Assembly (NCBI RefSeq): GCF_012927115.1 | Contig: NZ_JABBFY010000001.1 | Location: forward strand, 3,162,001-3,226,000 | DNA from: Sphingomonas sp. G-3-2-10 | GTDB lineage: Bacteria > Pseudomonadota > Alphaproteobacteria > Sphingomonadales > Sphingomonadaceae | DNA: 64,000 nt | Direction of reading: 5' to 3' | Shown: positions 8,147-16,918 of the stretch, piece by piece | How the letters are laid out: the number at the start of each line of letters is the position of its first letter | Numbering within the stretch: the stretch's first letter is position 1 | The notes under the pieces: model-generated | The model's database searches: none | What the model saw: the letters and a program-made list of their open reading frames with translations, nothing else | What the model was told of the DNA's origin: nothing | Program-made: the position numbers and the translations under genes

Positions 8147-8542
8147 ATGCCCGACGTGAATTGGCTCGCGGTCCTCGCCGCGACACTGGCTTCGTTCGTC
8201 CTTGGCGGATTATGGTATTCGCCGGTCCTGTTCGGGAAGAAATGGCAGGCTGCCGCGGGGCTTTCCGACGAAACGCTCAAGGCAGGCAATCCCGCGATCA
8301 TCTTCGGCGGATCGTTCGTCCTCGCGGCTATAGCGTCGGCCATGTTCGCGATGTTCATCGGCCCGATGACGGCCGGCCCGGCCACCGCGGCGGGGTTCTC
8401 GGCCGGCCTGTGCTGGGTCGCCACCAGCTTCGGCATCAACGGCCTGTTCGAACGCAAACCGATCGCGCTGACCCTGATCAACGGCGGCTATCACACGGTG
8501 CAGTTCACCCTGATCGGCGCGATCCTCGGGGTGTGGCACTAA
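8147..8542 (+). CDS. DUF1761 family membrane protein
   Basis: The product is 131 residues. It starts with the family hallmark, an Asn-Trp pair followed by a hydrophobic helix and a WYSPVLFGKKW motif, then three more membrane helices and a GGYHTVQFTLIGAILG end. DUF1761 proteins are small four-helix membrane proteins of unknown function. A GGGGGAAG ribosome-binding site precedes the ATG. It lies just after the TetR gene and its last four bases overlap the convergent gene at 8539. Confidence 0.88.
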   Translation: MPDVNWLAVLAATLASFVLGGLWYSPVLFGKKWQAAAGLSDETLKAGNPAIIFGGSFVLAAIASAMFAMFIGPMTAGPATAAGFSAGLCWVATSFGINGLFERKPIALTLINGGYHTVQFTLIGAILGVWH

Positions 8543-8898
8543 AGTGCGCTGACTCCGCGCACCAATACGGTTCCGAACCGCGCTTCGCCGCTCGCGACGC
8601 GCAGCCCGTCGCCGGTCGCAATCGCATCGACCGGCGCGGGCAGCCGCCGCCCGGCGACCCGCGCGCCATGCACCTTGAGCAGCGCGATGCCGCCGTCGCG
8701 GCCATGTACGATCGCCGCCTGACCGTCCGACGCAACCACGGCGCGCACCGCGTCGAAGCCCGACAGGATATCCTCCGCCGCCCGCATCGCTTCGTCCTCA
8801 CCGGCGATCCGCCCGCCACCCAGCCGGAGCAGCTTCGCCGCCAGCGCCAGCAACAGGATGGCAACCAGCGACCCGCCAAGGACGATCGCGATCTTCAC
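8539..8898 (-). CDS. Hypothetical membrane-anchored protein
   Basis: The product is 119 residues with one N-terminal membrane helix (about residues 3-26) and a soluble domain of about 90 residues rich in short beta strands, likely outside the cytoplasm. The start is a GTG at 8898 that overlaps the stop of the upstream gene (GTGA). It is the last gene of the recQ operon. I do not recognise a family. Confidence 0.72.
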   Translation of the reverse strand: MKIAIVLGGSLVAILLLALAAKLLRLGGGRIAGEDEAMRAAEDILSGFDAVRAVVASDGQAAIVHGRDGGIALLKVHGARVAGRRLPAPVDAIATGDGLRVASGEARFGTVLVRGVSAL

Positions 8899-9323
8899 GC
8901 CCGCGACGACAGCGCGTCGAGCAGCGGCCGGATGCCCGAAATGTCATAGCCCGCGCCGGCCGCCTTGGCGGTCAGCGTATCCGGATCGCCGCCGGTGCTC
9001 GCCGCGGCCAGCGCCCAGAGGTTGCACGAGCGCGTGCCCGAGCGGCAATAGGCCAGCACCGGCCCGGATGCGCTCGCAAGCGCGGCGGCCATCGCTTCGA
9101 CTTGCGGCGCGGAGAAGCCGGCATGGGTGATCGGGATCGCGACATAGCTCAGTCCCGCGGCCTTCGCCGCCGCCGCGACCGCGTCGCCTTCGGGCTGGCC
9201 GGCTTCCTCGCCTTCGGGGCGGTTGTTGACGATGCCGGTGAACCCCGCCGCGGCAAGCCCCGCCACATCCTCGGGCGAAATCTGGGGAGCAACCGAGATG
9301 CTGTCGTCGATGGTGCGGATCAT
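8895..9323 (-). CDS. TIGR01244 / DUF442 family sulfur transferase or phosphatase
   Basis: The product is 142 residues. It carries the Cys-loop AYCRSGTRS near residue 95, the CX5R active site of the protein tyrosine phosphatase fold, and an upstream VNNRPEGEE segment typical of the DUF442/TIGR01244 family. Related domains are found fused to Blh-type beta-lactamase-like persulfide dioxygenases, so a role in sulfide or persulfide handling is possible. The ATG at 9323 follows AAGGAAG, ten bases after the preceding gene. The longer open frame upstream is not supported. Confidence 0.85.
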   Translation of the reverse strand: MIRTIDDSISVAPQISPEDVAGLAAAGFTGIVNNRPEGEEAGQPEGDAVAAAAKAAGLSYVAIPITHAGFSAPQVEAMAAALASASGPVLAYCRSGTRSCNLWALAAASTGGDPDTLTAKAAGAGYDISGIRPLLDALSSRA

Positions 9324-9333
9324 GGGTCTTCCT

Positions 9334-9759
9334 TCACATTCCGATGGGGTCGAGCTCGCCGAGCATGCCGGCAACGACGGAATCGTTCGCATGGCGCGTG
9401 CGCAGCGCCGCCGTCTGCGCGTCGATCCCGGTGCAGCTTTCGGCGACGTTGCGCTCGATCTCCGCCTTGCGATCGGCATCATAGGGCTCTTCGCCCGCCC
9501 AATGCTCGCAATCGGCGCGCTTCACCAGATAGCGCTGCACATCGGCAGGCATCCCGCGCGCCTCGGGATAGACGGCCAGCTCATTCTCGGTCAGCGCCGG
9601 TTCGACCGCTGCGACCGGCTCCGGCGGGACGACACGCGTCACAAGCGGCGCGCTGTTCGTCACCGCGACCGGCGTCGCCGCGACATTCTCCACGACCACG
9701 CTGCCGCCACCGCCGCACCCGGCACAGGCCAGCGCGAGAAGGACCATTCCCGGCTTCAC
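9334..9759 (-). CDS. Hypothetical lipoprotein
   Basis: The product is 141 residues starting at a GTG that overlaps the upstream stop (GTGA). The N-terminus (KPGMVLLALACAGC) looks like a short lipoprotein signal with a cysteine near residue 11 or 14, followed by a Gly/Val/Pro-rich linker. The C-terminal 80 residues are helical and hold two cysteines (DCEHWAGEEPYD and ESCTGID) that could form a disulfide. The Cys/Trp pattern vaguely recalls periplasmic lysozyme-inhibitor-like domains, but I cannot assign a family. Confidence 0.7.
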   Translation of the reverse strand: MKPGMVLLALACAGCGGGGSVVVENVAATPVAVTNSAPLVTRVVPPEPVAAVEPALTENELAVYPEARGMPADVQRYLVKRADCEHWAGEEPYDADRKAEIERNVAESCTGIDAQTAALRTRHANDSVVAGMLGELDPIGM

Positions 9760-10286
9760 CGCTTCGGCTCCTCGCCCGGCGGCCCCATCCATTCGCGTGA
9801 AATCACTTCGCCGTTCGCGGTCCACGCCTCGACCTGCTTCGTCGCCGGATCGAGCGCGGCGAACAACGCCGTCGCGCCGCGCGAGGGGCAACCCGAATGG
9901 TAGCTGGCGGTCGCGCGCTCCCCCGCGCCCCAGCGCGCCATGCCATAGGGCCCATCGGTATAGCCCTGCCCGCACGTCCACGCGCCGGGCCGCAGCCGCG
10001 CGACCGGATCGAACAGCGCGCGGATCTTCACATAGCCTTCGGGCCCCACCTGCGCGCGCCGCGTCACCGCCCAGTAAGCGAACATGCTCTGCTGCCCCGC
10101 GGGCCGCTCGGCGCTGGTATGCTGCACTTCGCCCGAAGGGCTGACCTGCCACAGGAAGACCACCGTGCCCCAGCTGCGCATCTCGGCCGAAACCGGCACG
10201 GGCGCTTCCGCCGCCACCGGTACCCGGCTCGCGGGCGCGCAACTCGCCAGCATCGCTGCCGCTGCCAGATAGGCCAATCCTCTCAC
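9756..10286 (-). CDS. Hypothetical lipoprotein
   Basis: The product is 176 residues with a lipoprotein signal (lipobox LASC near residue 16) and a periplasmic domain rich in Trp and Tyr (SWGTVVFLWQVSPSGEV, then CGQGYTDGPYGMARWG). The GTG start at 10286 overlaps the recQ stop (GTGA), so translation is coupled to recQ. There is no motif I recognise. Its coupling to a DNA helicase is probably a matter of gene packing, not function. Confidence 0.75.
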   Translation of the reverse strand: MRGLAYLAAAAMLASCAPASRVPVAAEAPVPVSAEMRSWGTVVFLWQVSPSGEVQHTSAERPAGQQSMFAYWAVTRRAQVGPEGYVKIRALFDPVARLRPGAWTCGQGYTDGPYGMARWGAGERATASYHSGCPSRGATALFAALDPATKQVEAWTANGEVISREWMGPPGEEPKR

Positions 10287-12055
10287 GCCGCCTCCCGGAT
10301 CACGTCGAGAAAGGCCGAGCCATACGCCTCCAGCTTGCGCGCGCCAACGCCCGAGATGCGGCCCAGCGCATCGATCGACCCCGGCCGCTCGGTCGCCATG
10401 TCGCGCAGCACCGAATCGTGGAAGATGACATAGGGCGGCACCTGCGCTTCCATCGCCAGCTCGCGCCGCTTCGCCCGCAATGCCTCGAACAGCGGATCGC
10501 CGACGGGATTGGGCGCACCGCCTGCCTTGCTGCCCCGCCGCTTCCGCTCGCGCTTGGGCGGCAGCACCAGCGATACGGTCGCACCTTCCTTCAGGATCGC
10601 CTTGGCAGCCGGGCCGAACTCCAACCCGCCAAATTCATTGGCGCGCAGCGCATCCTTCAGCAGCAGCGCCCGCGCCACAGGCTTGATCAGGGCCGCTTCG
10701 TCGCCCTGGACGATCCCGAACACCGACAGCGCTTCATGCCCGTTGGTCATGCTCCGCTCGGTCGACTGGCCGAGCAATATGCTCTCGATATAGCCCACGC
10801 CAAAGCTCATGCCGGTGCGGAACACCGCCGAGAGGAATTTCTGCGCGGTCACCGTCGCGTCGATCGCGCTGGGCGGACTGAGGCAATTGTCGCAATTGCC
10901 GCAGGTCTCGGGCGCGTCCTCGCCGAAATGTCTGAGCAGAATCCGCCGGCGGCACGTCGCGGTCTCGACCAGCGCACCCAGCGCGGTCAGCCGCGTCCGC
11001 TCGCCCGTCTGCCGGTGCGGCTCGACTTCGGCGATGCGCTGCCGCGCCCGCGCGAAATCGTCGGCGCCCCAGTAAAGCTGCGCTACCGCCGGATCCCCAT
11101 CGCGGCCCGCGCGGCCGGTTTCCTGATAATAGGCTTCGATCGATTTCGGCAGCCCGGCATGGACGACGAAGCGCACATCGGGCTTGTCGATCCCCATCCC
11201 GAACGCGACCGTCGCGACGATCACCATATCCTCGCTCGCCACGAACGCCGCCTGATTGCGCCGGCGCACGTCGGGATCGAGCCCGGCATGATAGGGCAGC
11301 ACCCGCCGCCCGGTGGACGCCAGCTTCTCGGCCAGCTTCTCCACCCCGTTGCGCGTCTGGGCATAGACGATGCCCGGCCCGCTCTGCCCGGCGATGAAAT
11401 CCACCACCTGCGCGGTCGTGTTCTCGCGGGGGCTGATGTCGTAGCGGATGTTGGGCCGGTCGAACCCGGCGACGATCAGCCCGTCGCGCGGAATGCCGAG
11501 CTGATCGAGAATATCCGCTTGGGTATGCGCATCGGCGGTCGCGGTCAGCGCGAGCCGCGGCACCTCCGGAAACGCGTCGAGCATCGGGCGGAGCAGGCGA
11601 TAGTCGGGGCGGAAATCATGCCCCCATTCGGACACGCAATGCGCTTCGTCGATCGCGAACAGCGCAAGCTTCGACTGGCGAAGCAGGTTGCGGAACCCCT
11701 CGCCCGACGCCCGCTCGGGCGCGACATACAGCAGGTCGAGCTCGCCCGCGCGGAACCGCGCGATCGTCTCGTCGCGATTTTCGTCCACGCTGGTCAGCGT
11801 CGCGGCGCGAATGCCCACCGCTTCGGCGGCGCGCAACTGGTCGTGCATCAGCGCGATCAGCGGCGACACGACCAGACAGGTTCCGTCCAGCGCCACCGAC
11901 GGCAGCTGATAGCAGAGCGACTTGCCCGCCCCGGTCGGCATCACCGCCAGCGTGTTCTGCGCCGCCATCACCCGATCGACGACGCGCGCCTGCACCCCGC
12001 GAAAATTGGGGAAACCGAAAATCTTGTGCAGGAGATCGAGCGGGTCGGCAGTCAC
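10283..12055 (-). CDS. recQ: ATP-dependent DNA helicase RecQ
   Basis: The product has 590 residues, the usual RecQ length. Walker A (GAGKS, residues 42-46) and the DEAH box (residues 136-139) followed by CVSEWGHDFRPDY are present, as are the helicase C-terminal motifs (QETGRAGRDG). The RecQ zinc cysteines appear in TCRRRILLRHFGE and CGNCDNC, and an HRDC domain occupies about residues 515-590. RecQ unwinds DNA 3' to 5' in recombination and replication-fork repair. It heads a five-gene minus-strand run with overlapping or closely spaced genes. Confidence 0.96.
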   Translation of the reverse strand: MTADPLDLLHKIFGFPNFRGVQARVVDRVMAAQNTLAVMPTGAGKSLCYQLPSVALDGTCLVVSPLIALMHDQLRAAEAVGIRAATLTSVDENRDETIARFRAGELDLLYVAPERASGEGFRNLLRQSKLALFAIDEAHCVSEWGHDFRPDYRLLRPMLDAFPEVPRLALTATADAHTQADILDQLGIPRDGLIVAGFDRPNIRYDISPRENTTAQVVDFIAGQSGPGIVYAQTRNGVEKLAEKLASTGRRVLPYHAGLDPDVRRRNQAAFVASEDMVIVATVAFGMGIDKPDVRFVVHAGLPKSIEAYYQETGRAGRDGDPAVAQLYWGADDFARARQRIAEVEPHRQTGERTRLTALGALVETATCRRRILLRHFGEDAPETCGNCDNCLSPPSAIDATVTAQKFLSAVFRTGMSFGVGYIESILLGQSTERSMTNGHEALSVFGIVQGDEAALIKPVARALLLKDALRANEFGGLEFGPAAKAILKEGATVSLVLPPKRERKRRGSKAGGAPNPVGDPLFEALRAKRRELAMEAQVPPYVIFHDSVLRDMATERPGSIDALGRISGVGARKLEAYGSAFLDVIREAA

Positions 12056-12095
12056 GCGGCTGGCCTAGTTCGCCTCGCCCGTGTTAGCCAGCCCC

Positions 12096-12371
12096 ATGAG
12101 CAGCGAACCCGCCAACAACCCCGCCGAGAACCGCTACGAGATGCAGGTGGAAGGCCGCACCGCCTATGCCGCCTACAAACTGCATGACGCGGTGATCACC
12201 TTCACCCACACCATCGTGCCCAAGGAACTGGGCGGGCGCGGCATCGCCACGAAGCTGATCGGCTTCGCGCTGGCCGATGTCCGCGAGAAAGGGCTGAGAG
12301 TGATCCCGCAATGCCCGTTCGTGGCGGCCTATATCGAAAAGCATCCCGAGGAACGCGACCTGCTGGCGTGA
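12096..12371 (+). CDS. GNAT-like N-acetyltransferase (YjdJ type)
   Basis: The product is 91 residues, the size of the short PF14542-type GNAT domain proteins. The core motif (THTIVPKELGGRGIATKLIGFAL) includes the acetyl-CoA-binding GGRGIA segment, and the C-terminal half ends with QCPFVAAYIEKHPE, which is diagnostic for this subfamily. The ATG at 12096 is chosen because the frame upstream lacks a better start. The substrate is unknown. It is divergent from recQ across a 40-base gap. Confidence 0.9.
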   Translation: MSSEPANNPAENRYEMQVEGRTAYAAYKLHDAVITFTHTIVPKELGGRGIATKLIGFALADVREKGLRVIPQCPFVAAYIEKHPEERDLLA

Positions 12372-12466
12372 TCCCCCTTCCGTCACCCCGCTAATCCCCA
12401 GCTAATCGACCAACCGGGCATTTCCGGTCTTGCCCCTGCAACACCGCTTGCCCAAGGATTCCCGCG

Positions 12467-13927
12467 ATGACGGTAAGCGTGGACATGGGGCAGGACGGAT
12501 CGGGAGCGGTCGTCCCGATCGATCTCGAGGAGCTCCTCGCCACGCGCCTGCTCGTCCAGGGCAATTCGGGCTCGGGCAAGTCGCACCTGCTGCGCCGCCT
12601 GCTCGAACGCAGCGCCGGCCATGTCCAGCAGGTCGTGATCGATCCCGAAGGCGATTTCGTCACCCTCGCCGATCGCTACGGCCATGTCGTCATCGAAGCG
12701 GTCGACTATTCGGAACGCGAAGTCGCCCGCTTCGCCCAGCGCATCCGCGAGCATCGCGCCTCGGTGGTCCTCAGCCTTGAGGGCCTCGAAGCCGAAGGCC
12801 AGATGAAGTGCGCCGCCGCCTTCCTCTCGGGCCTGTTCGATGCCCCGCGCGATCACTGGTATCCCGCGCTCGTCGTGGTCGACGAAGCGCAATTGTTCGC
12901 GCCGGCGGGCGGCGGCGAAGTGGCCGAGGAAGTCCGCCGCGCCAGCCTCTCGGCGATGACCAACCTGATGTGCCGCGGCCGCAAGCGTGGCCTTGCCGGC
13001 GTCATCGCCACCCAGCGCCTCGCCAAGCTCGCCAAGAATGTCGCTGCCGAAGCGTCGAACTTCCTGATGGGCCGCACCTTTCTCGACATCGACATGGCCC
13101 GCGCCGCCGATCTGCTCGGCATGGAGCGGCGGCAGGCCGAAGCGATCCGCGACCTCGATCGCGGCGTATTCCTCGCGCTCGGCCCCGCCGTGTCGCGCCG
13201 TCCCGTCTCGATCCGCATCGGCGCGGTCGAAACCAGCGCGCGCAGCGGCAGCCCCAAGCTGGTCCCCCTGCCCAGCGCGCCGAGCGAGGATCTGAAGGAC
13301 CTTCTGCTCGCGCCGGCCGAGCCGACATGGAGCCCGCCCGCGCCGCCCGCCGCTCCGGCCGCGCCCAAGCTCGCCTCGGAATCGCTGCTCGAAGCGCTCG
13401 CCGCCACGGTCCCGGCCCGCGCCGAAGCCGAGCCCGAACGCGATCCCGAGGAAGCCGCCGCTGCCGTCGCCGACGTACTTCGCGCGATCGTCGAGGATGA
13501 CGAGTCCGCCTTCCGCTCGGCGTCGGTGCTGTATCAGGACTTTCTCGTCCGCTGCCGCATGGCCGGCTTCCCCCGGCCCCAGCTCGACCTGTCGGGCTTC
13601 GTCCGCCGCCTCTCGGCCGCGCGCGCGGGCATTCACGGCGAGCCCTCGGGCGAATGGGGCGAAGCGCTCGACGCCGCCCGCGCGCTGCCTGACGACATGC
13701 TGGGCCCGTTCCTGCTCGTCGCCCGCGCCGCGCGCGAAGGCCTGCCCTGCCCGAGCGATGCGGAGATCGCCGCGACCTACGGCACCAGCTCGCTCGGCCG
13801 CGCCCGCCGCCTGATCGCCTATATCGAAAGCCGCGAGCTGTTCGTGTGCCGCGTCGATCTGGCAGGCAAGCGCTCGATCACGATTCCGCGCCTCGGCTGG
13901 ACGACGCAGCCCGCCGAAGCGGCCTGA
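12467..13927 (+). CDS. HerA-like / DUF87 ATP-binding protein
   Basis: The product is 486 residues. Walker A (GNSGSGKSHLLRRLLE, near residues 33-48), a DPEGDF segment and a Walker B-like VVVDEAQLF identify the HerA-FtsK type ATPase fold. A RKRGLAGVIATQRLAKL segment resembles the arginine finger/sensor region. The C-terminal third is a Pro/Ala-rich linker and a helical domain ending in a winged-helix-like stretch (YGTSSLGRARRLIAYIESRELF). No NurA nuclease gene is adjacent. The ATG follows AAGGA. Its role, perhaps DNA translocation, is inferred only from the fold. Confidence 0.82.
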   Translation: MTVSVDMGQDGSGAVVPIDLEELLATRLLVQGNSGSGKSHLLRRLLERSAGHVQQVVIDPEGDFVTLADRYGHVVIEAVDYSEREVARFAQRIREHRASVVLSLEGLEAEGQMKCAAAFLSGLFDAPRDHWYPALVVVDEAQLFAPAGGGEVAEEVRRASLSAMTNLMCRGRKRGLAGVIATQRLAKLAKNVAAEASNFLMGRTFLDIDMARAADLLGMERRQAEAIRDLDRGVFLALGPAVSRRPVSIRIGAVETSARSGSPKLVPLPSAPSEDLKDLLLAPAEPTWSPPAPPAAPAAPKLASESLLEALAATVPARAEAEPERDPEEAAAAVADVLRAIVEDDESAFRSASVLYQDFLVRCRMAGFPRPQLDLSGFVRRLSAARAGIHGEPSGEWGEALDAARALPDDMLGPFLLVARAAREGLPCPSDAEIAATYGTSSLGRARRLIAYIESRELFVCRVDLAGKRSITIPRLGWTTQPAEAA

Positions 13928-13970
13928 GTTTCGCCGCGATCCTGCCCGTATCGCGTTTCACGATCGCGGC

Positions 13971-14852
13971 ATGATCCGCTTCGCAGCTCTCGCCCCGCTC
14001 CTCCTCGCCGCCGACGCCGCGGCCCCGCTGACCGTCAGCGGCGATCGCATCTATGACGCGGTGATCGATGGCGTCCCCGCACGGCTCCGCATCGATCCCG
14101 GCGCGCCGTCGATGCCGGTGATCAATCCCGGCCTTGCCGCGCGGATCGGGCTGAACGGCAGCCTGATCGGCACTCGCGTCGCGATCGGACCGATCCGGCT
14201 GAGCGGCAAATCCTCGATCTCCACGCTCGATCTGGCCGGCAGCGGCCCGTTCAAGCGCCGCGCCACCTGGTTCGAAGCGAACTGGGCCGATGACGTGGAT
14301 GGCGCGATCGGCCCGGGCGGGATGCCCGCCGATGTCGTCCGCTTCGATCTGCGCGCGCCGCAACCGGGCGAGCGGACCGTGTCGCTGCCGCTGCTCGACA
14401 TGCGCTGGGCCGGGATGGGCGTGCGGGTGATGGTCGGCGACCGGCCGGTGACCATCCGCTTCTCGCTCGACCGCGCCGAAAGCCTCGCCACCGCCAGCGC
14501 GGGCGCGGTGATCGCCGCCAATCATCGCGGATCGTTCGACCGGCCCGCCGAAACCCGGATCGTCTATCTCGGCGTCCAGCGCCCGGTGCGCCATCTGGCG
14601 CTGGCCAGTCCGCTGACGATCGGCCCGCTGTCGATCACCGGCCTGTTCGTGCGCACCGGCGATTTCGGCAGCGCCGCGAGCATTCCCGATGGCCCCCAGC
14701 CCGAACCCGATCCCGACGAGATCGTCGTGACCGGCGGCAAGAAGGCGAAGAAAAGCGATCTCGGGCTCGTGATCGGCCGCGATCATCTCGATCGCTGCTC
14801 GTCGATCCTGTTCGACAAGCCGGCCAAGCTGCTCACGCTCAGCTGCCGTTGA
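13971..14852 (+). CDS. Secreted retropepsin-like domain protein without a catalytic DTG
   Basis: The product is 293 residues with a signal sequence (to about residue 19). Next comes a beta-rich N-terminal half whose DAVIDGVPARLRIDPGAPS resembles the strand-turn of bacterial aspartyl (retropepsin-like) proteases. There the catalytic Asp-Thr/Ser-Gly is replaced by Asp-Pro-Gly. A second half with a similar layout ends with IGRDHLDRCSSILFD, the family's usual end. An EIVVTGG segment, common in sphingomonad envelope proteins, interrupts it. It is probably a periplasmic non-catalytic relative. The fold assignment is mine from motif order and not certain. Confidence 0.65.
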   Translation: MIRFAALAPLLLAADAAAPLTVSGDRIYDAVIDGVPARLRIDPGAPSMPVINPGLAARIGLNGSLIGTRVAIGPIRLSGKSSISTLDLAGSGPFKRRATWFEANWADDVDGAIGPGGMPADVVRFDLRAPQPGERTVSLPLLDMRWAGMGVRVMVGDRPVTIRFSLDRAESLATASAGAVIAANHRGSFDRPAETRIVYLGVQRPVRHLALASPLTIGPLSITGLFVRTGDFGSAASIPDGPQPEPDPDEIVVTGGKKAKKSDLGLVIGRDHLDRCSSILFDKPAKLLTLSCR

Positions 14853-14858
14853 CGGTCG

Positions 14859-14887
14859 CCCGCCGCCCGCAACGGGCAGGCGGCGGG
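14859..14887. terminator. Hairpin between convergent genes
   Basis: CCCGCCGCC and GGCGGCGGG form a nine-pair stem, with a further CCG/CGG pairing inside the loop. It lies between the convergent stops at 14852 and 14899. There is no T tract on either side, so factor-independent termination is uncertain. Confidence 0.45.
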
Positions 14888-14898
14888 TGCCGTGTGCC

Positions 14899-15876
14899 TT
14901 ACTTGGGTGCGATCACCGCGCTGAACGCGCCGTCGCTGGTGTTGCCGGCCACTTCGTTGGTGCCGAAGCTGTTCAGCGTCGCGCCGCCGGCGACGAGCAC
15001 GCCCGTGCCGTTCTGGCCGATCGCGGTATCGCCGACCTGACCGACCACGCCGGCGCCATTGGCGACGATGCCGAAGGTCGTATTCCCCGACACGCTCGAA
15101 TCGGTCACCAGCAGCTTGGCCACGGCGCCCGCCGGACCCTTGACGAGGATGCCGCTGGCATTCTGATCGATCACGCTGTTGCGGATGGTCACGCTGATCG
15201 GCGACGATGCAGCGGCCAGCGCCTCGATCCGGACACCGGCGTTCAGATTGTTGATCACCTGGGTATTGGTGATCGTCGCCTGCGCGCCAAAGCCCGATGC
15301 GGGGAAGAAGCCGATCCCACCGGTCAGGGCATTGCCGCTGCCGCCGCTTTCGCTGATCTGGACATTGTCGATGAACACCTTGGTCGAGACATTCTGCGGC
15401 TGGACATTGATGCCATAGCCGTTGCGGAAGCCGCGAATCTTGACGTTGCGGATCGTCACCGATGCCGCGTTGAGGATGTTGATGCCGTTGATGCCCGACG
15501 AACCCGTCTGGCCCAGGCCTTCGAAATCGAGGCCGCTGATCTGCACATGCGCGGTGGTCGAGTTGATGACGAACGCATTGGTCGCCGCCACCAGCACGCC
15601 GCCCTCGGTCGTGTCGCAGATGATGCTGATCGACTTGGTGATCGTCAGCGAGCCGAAGCCGCCCGGATCGAGGCAGTTGATCTCGCCGCCAGCGGCAGTC
15701 TTCGAGATGGAGCCCTGAAAGGTCTTGCACGGTGCGGTGCGGCTGCACGGATTGGCGTCGTCGCCCACGCCCGAGACCCAGGTGCGCGTCGCCTGCGCAT
15801 AGGCCGGCGCGCTCAACATGCCGAAGCCGATGAACGCGGCAGTAGTCAGCGCAATGCGCTTGCTCGTGATAGCCAT
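14899..15876 (-). CDS. Secreted right-handed parallel beta-helix protein
   Basis: The product is 325 residues. A signal peptide ends near PAYAQ (about residue 28). A cysteine-containing opening follows (WVSGVGDDANPCSRTAPCKTF), then a long series of short strands with Asn and Ile at regular spacing (VTIRNVKIRGFRNGYGI, ISVTIRNSVIDQNASGILV), typical of right-handed beta-helices. Such proteins are often secreted or surface-exposed and may bind polysaccharide; no lyase active site is visible. The gene is alone on this strand between two unrelated units. Confidence 0.85.
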   Translation of the reverse strand: MAITSKRIALTTAAFIGFGMLSAPAYAQATRTWVSGVGDDANPCSRTAPCKTFQGSISKTAAGGEINCLDPGGFGSLTITKSISIICDTTEGGVLVAATNAFVINSTTAHVQISGLDFEGLGQTGSSGINGINILNAASVTIRNVKIRGFRNGYGINVQPQNVSTKVFIDNVQISESGGSGNALTGGIGFFPASGFGAQATITNTQVINNLNAGVRIEALAAASSPISVTIRNSVIDQNASGILVKGPAGAVAKLLVTDSSVSGNTTFGIVANGAGVVGQVGDTAIGQNGTGVLVAGGATLNSFGTNEVAGNTSDGAFSAVIAPK

Positions 15877-15968
15877 TTCAAAATCCCCTATTCGCGGTTC
15901 GAGTCCAGCGAACCGGGGGCGTAACTACTCCCTTAAATACGCCGCGACGAACGGAAAATAGGGGCCAG

Positions 15969-16910
15969 TCACCAAGCCGCGATGGTCTCGCGCAGCCACG
16001 CCTCGGTCGCTTCGGAATAGACGACCTGCAGCATGTGTCCGCCGTCGATCAGCCGGATCGTCGCGCCGGGGATCGCCGCAGCCGTATCGGTGCCGTGCAG
16101 CGCGGGCGCGAGGATCGCGTCGCCATGACCATAGAGGATCGCGACCGGCGCCTTCATCCCCGCATAGAGCGCCGCCTGCCGCGTCATTGACTCCTTCGCC
16201 ATGCTCAGCTCGAACGCCGCCGACTGGAAGCCGCGCGGGCGCAGCACCAGCGCACCGCCGCCGCGCGTCGCGAAATCGGCGGGCACCGGATCGGGCGCGA
16301 ACACCTGCACCGTCTTGGTCTTGCCGGTGCGCATCCCGATCGGGGTCGCGAGCGTCCAGCCGATCAGTCCGCTGATTGCCGGGGGCACGTTCATCGCCTT
16401 GAAGGCTTCGGGCGGCCGGTCGATCGGCTGGGTATAGGGCGCGATCAGTGCCAGCCCGCGCACCTTGTCGGGATGCGCCAGCCCCACCGCCAGCGCCACC
16501 GCACCGCCCATCGAATGGCCGACCAGCACCGGCCGGTCGAGCCCCAGCCGCTCGATCAGCCCGGCGACGATCTCGCCCTGCAACTGGATATCGGGGCGCG
16601 GCCGGTACACGCTCGAATGGCCCCAGCCGGGCCGGTCGATCACGATGACGCGATGGTCCTTCGCCAGTGCCTCGGCCAGATCGGCGAAGTTGCGCATCCC
16701 GCCAAGGATGCCGTGGATCATCACGATCGCCGGCGCGCCCGGCGCGCTCTCGCCCTTGTCGGTATAATGGATCCGCCCGCCCATCACCTCGGCGAACTGG
16801 CCGTCGGCGGGAACGAGCTTCTCCACGCCCTTCGCGATGAACCCGGCCCACCATGCCAGCCCGGCGATCAGCACCGCCAGCGCCACCAGCACCCACAACA
16901 AGATCGACAT
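15969..16910 (-). CDS. Alpha/beta hydrolase
   Basis: The product is 313 residues from the ATG at 16910, chosen because it gives a clean N-terminal membrane helix (SILLWVLVALAVLIAGLAWWAG). The hydrolase core shows the oxyanion region MIHGILGG, the nucleophile elbow GHSMGG near residue 148 and a late DGGHML with the catalytic His. An acidic residue candidate lies in the YGHGDAILAP segment. It starts eight bases after the ABC exporter gene, so both are likely one transcript. The substrate is unknown. Membrane anchoring is inferred from the first helix. Confidence 0.88.
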   Translation of the reverse strand: MSILLWVLVALAVLIAGLAWWAGFIAKGVEKLVPADGQFAEVMGGRIHYTDKGESAPGAPAIVMIHGILGGMRNFADLAEALAKDHRVIVIDRPGWGHSSVYRPRPDIQLQGEIVAGLIERLGLDRPVLVGHSMGGAVALAVGLAHPDKVRGLALIAPYTQPIDRPPEAFKAMNVPPAISGLIGWTLATPIGMRTGKTKTVQVFAPDPVPADFATRGGGALVLRPRGFQSAAFELSMAKESMTRQAALYAGMKAPVAILYGHGDAILAPALHGTDTAAAIPGATIRLIDGGHMLQVVYSEATEAWLRETIAAW

Positions 16911-16918
16911 CGCCTCTC

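Noticed and set aside
12383..13636. A 417-codon minus-strand frame
   Set aside because: It is antisense to the HerA-like ATPase gene, which has Walker motifs. No family pattern in the shadow.
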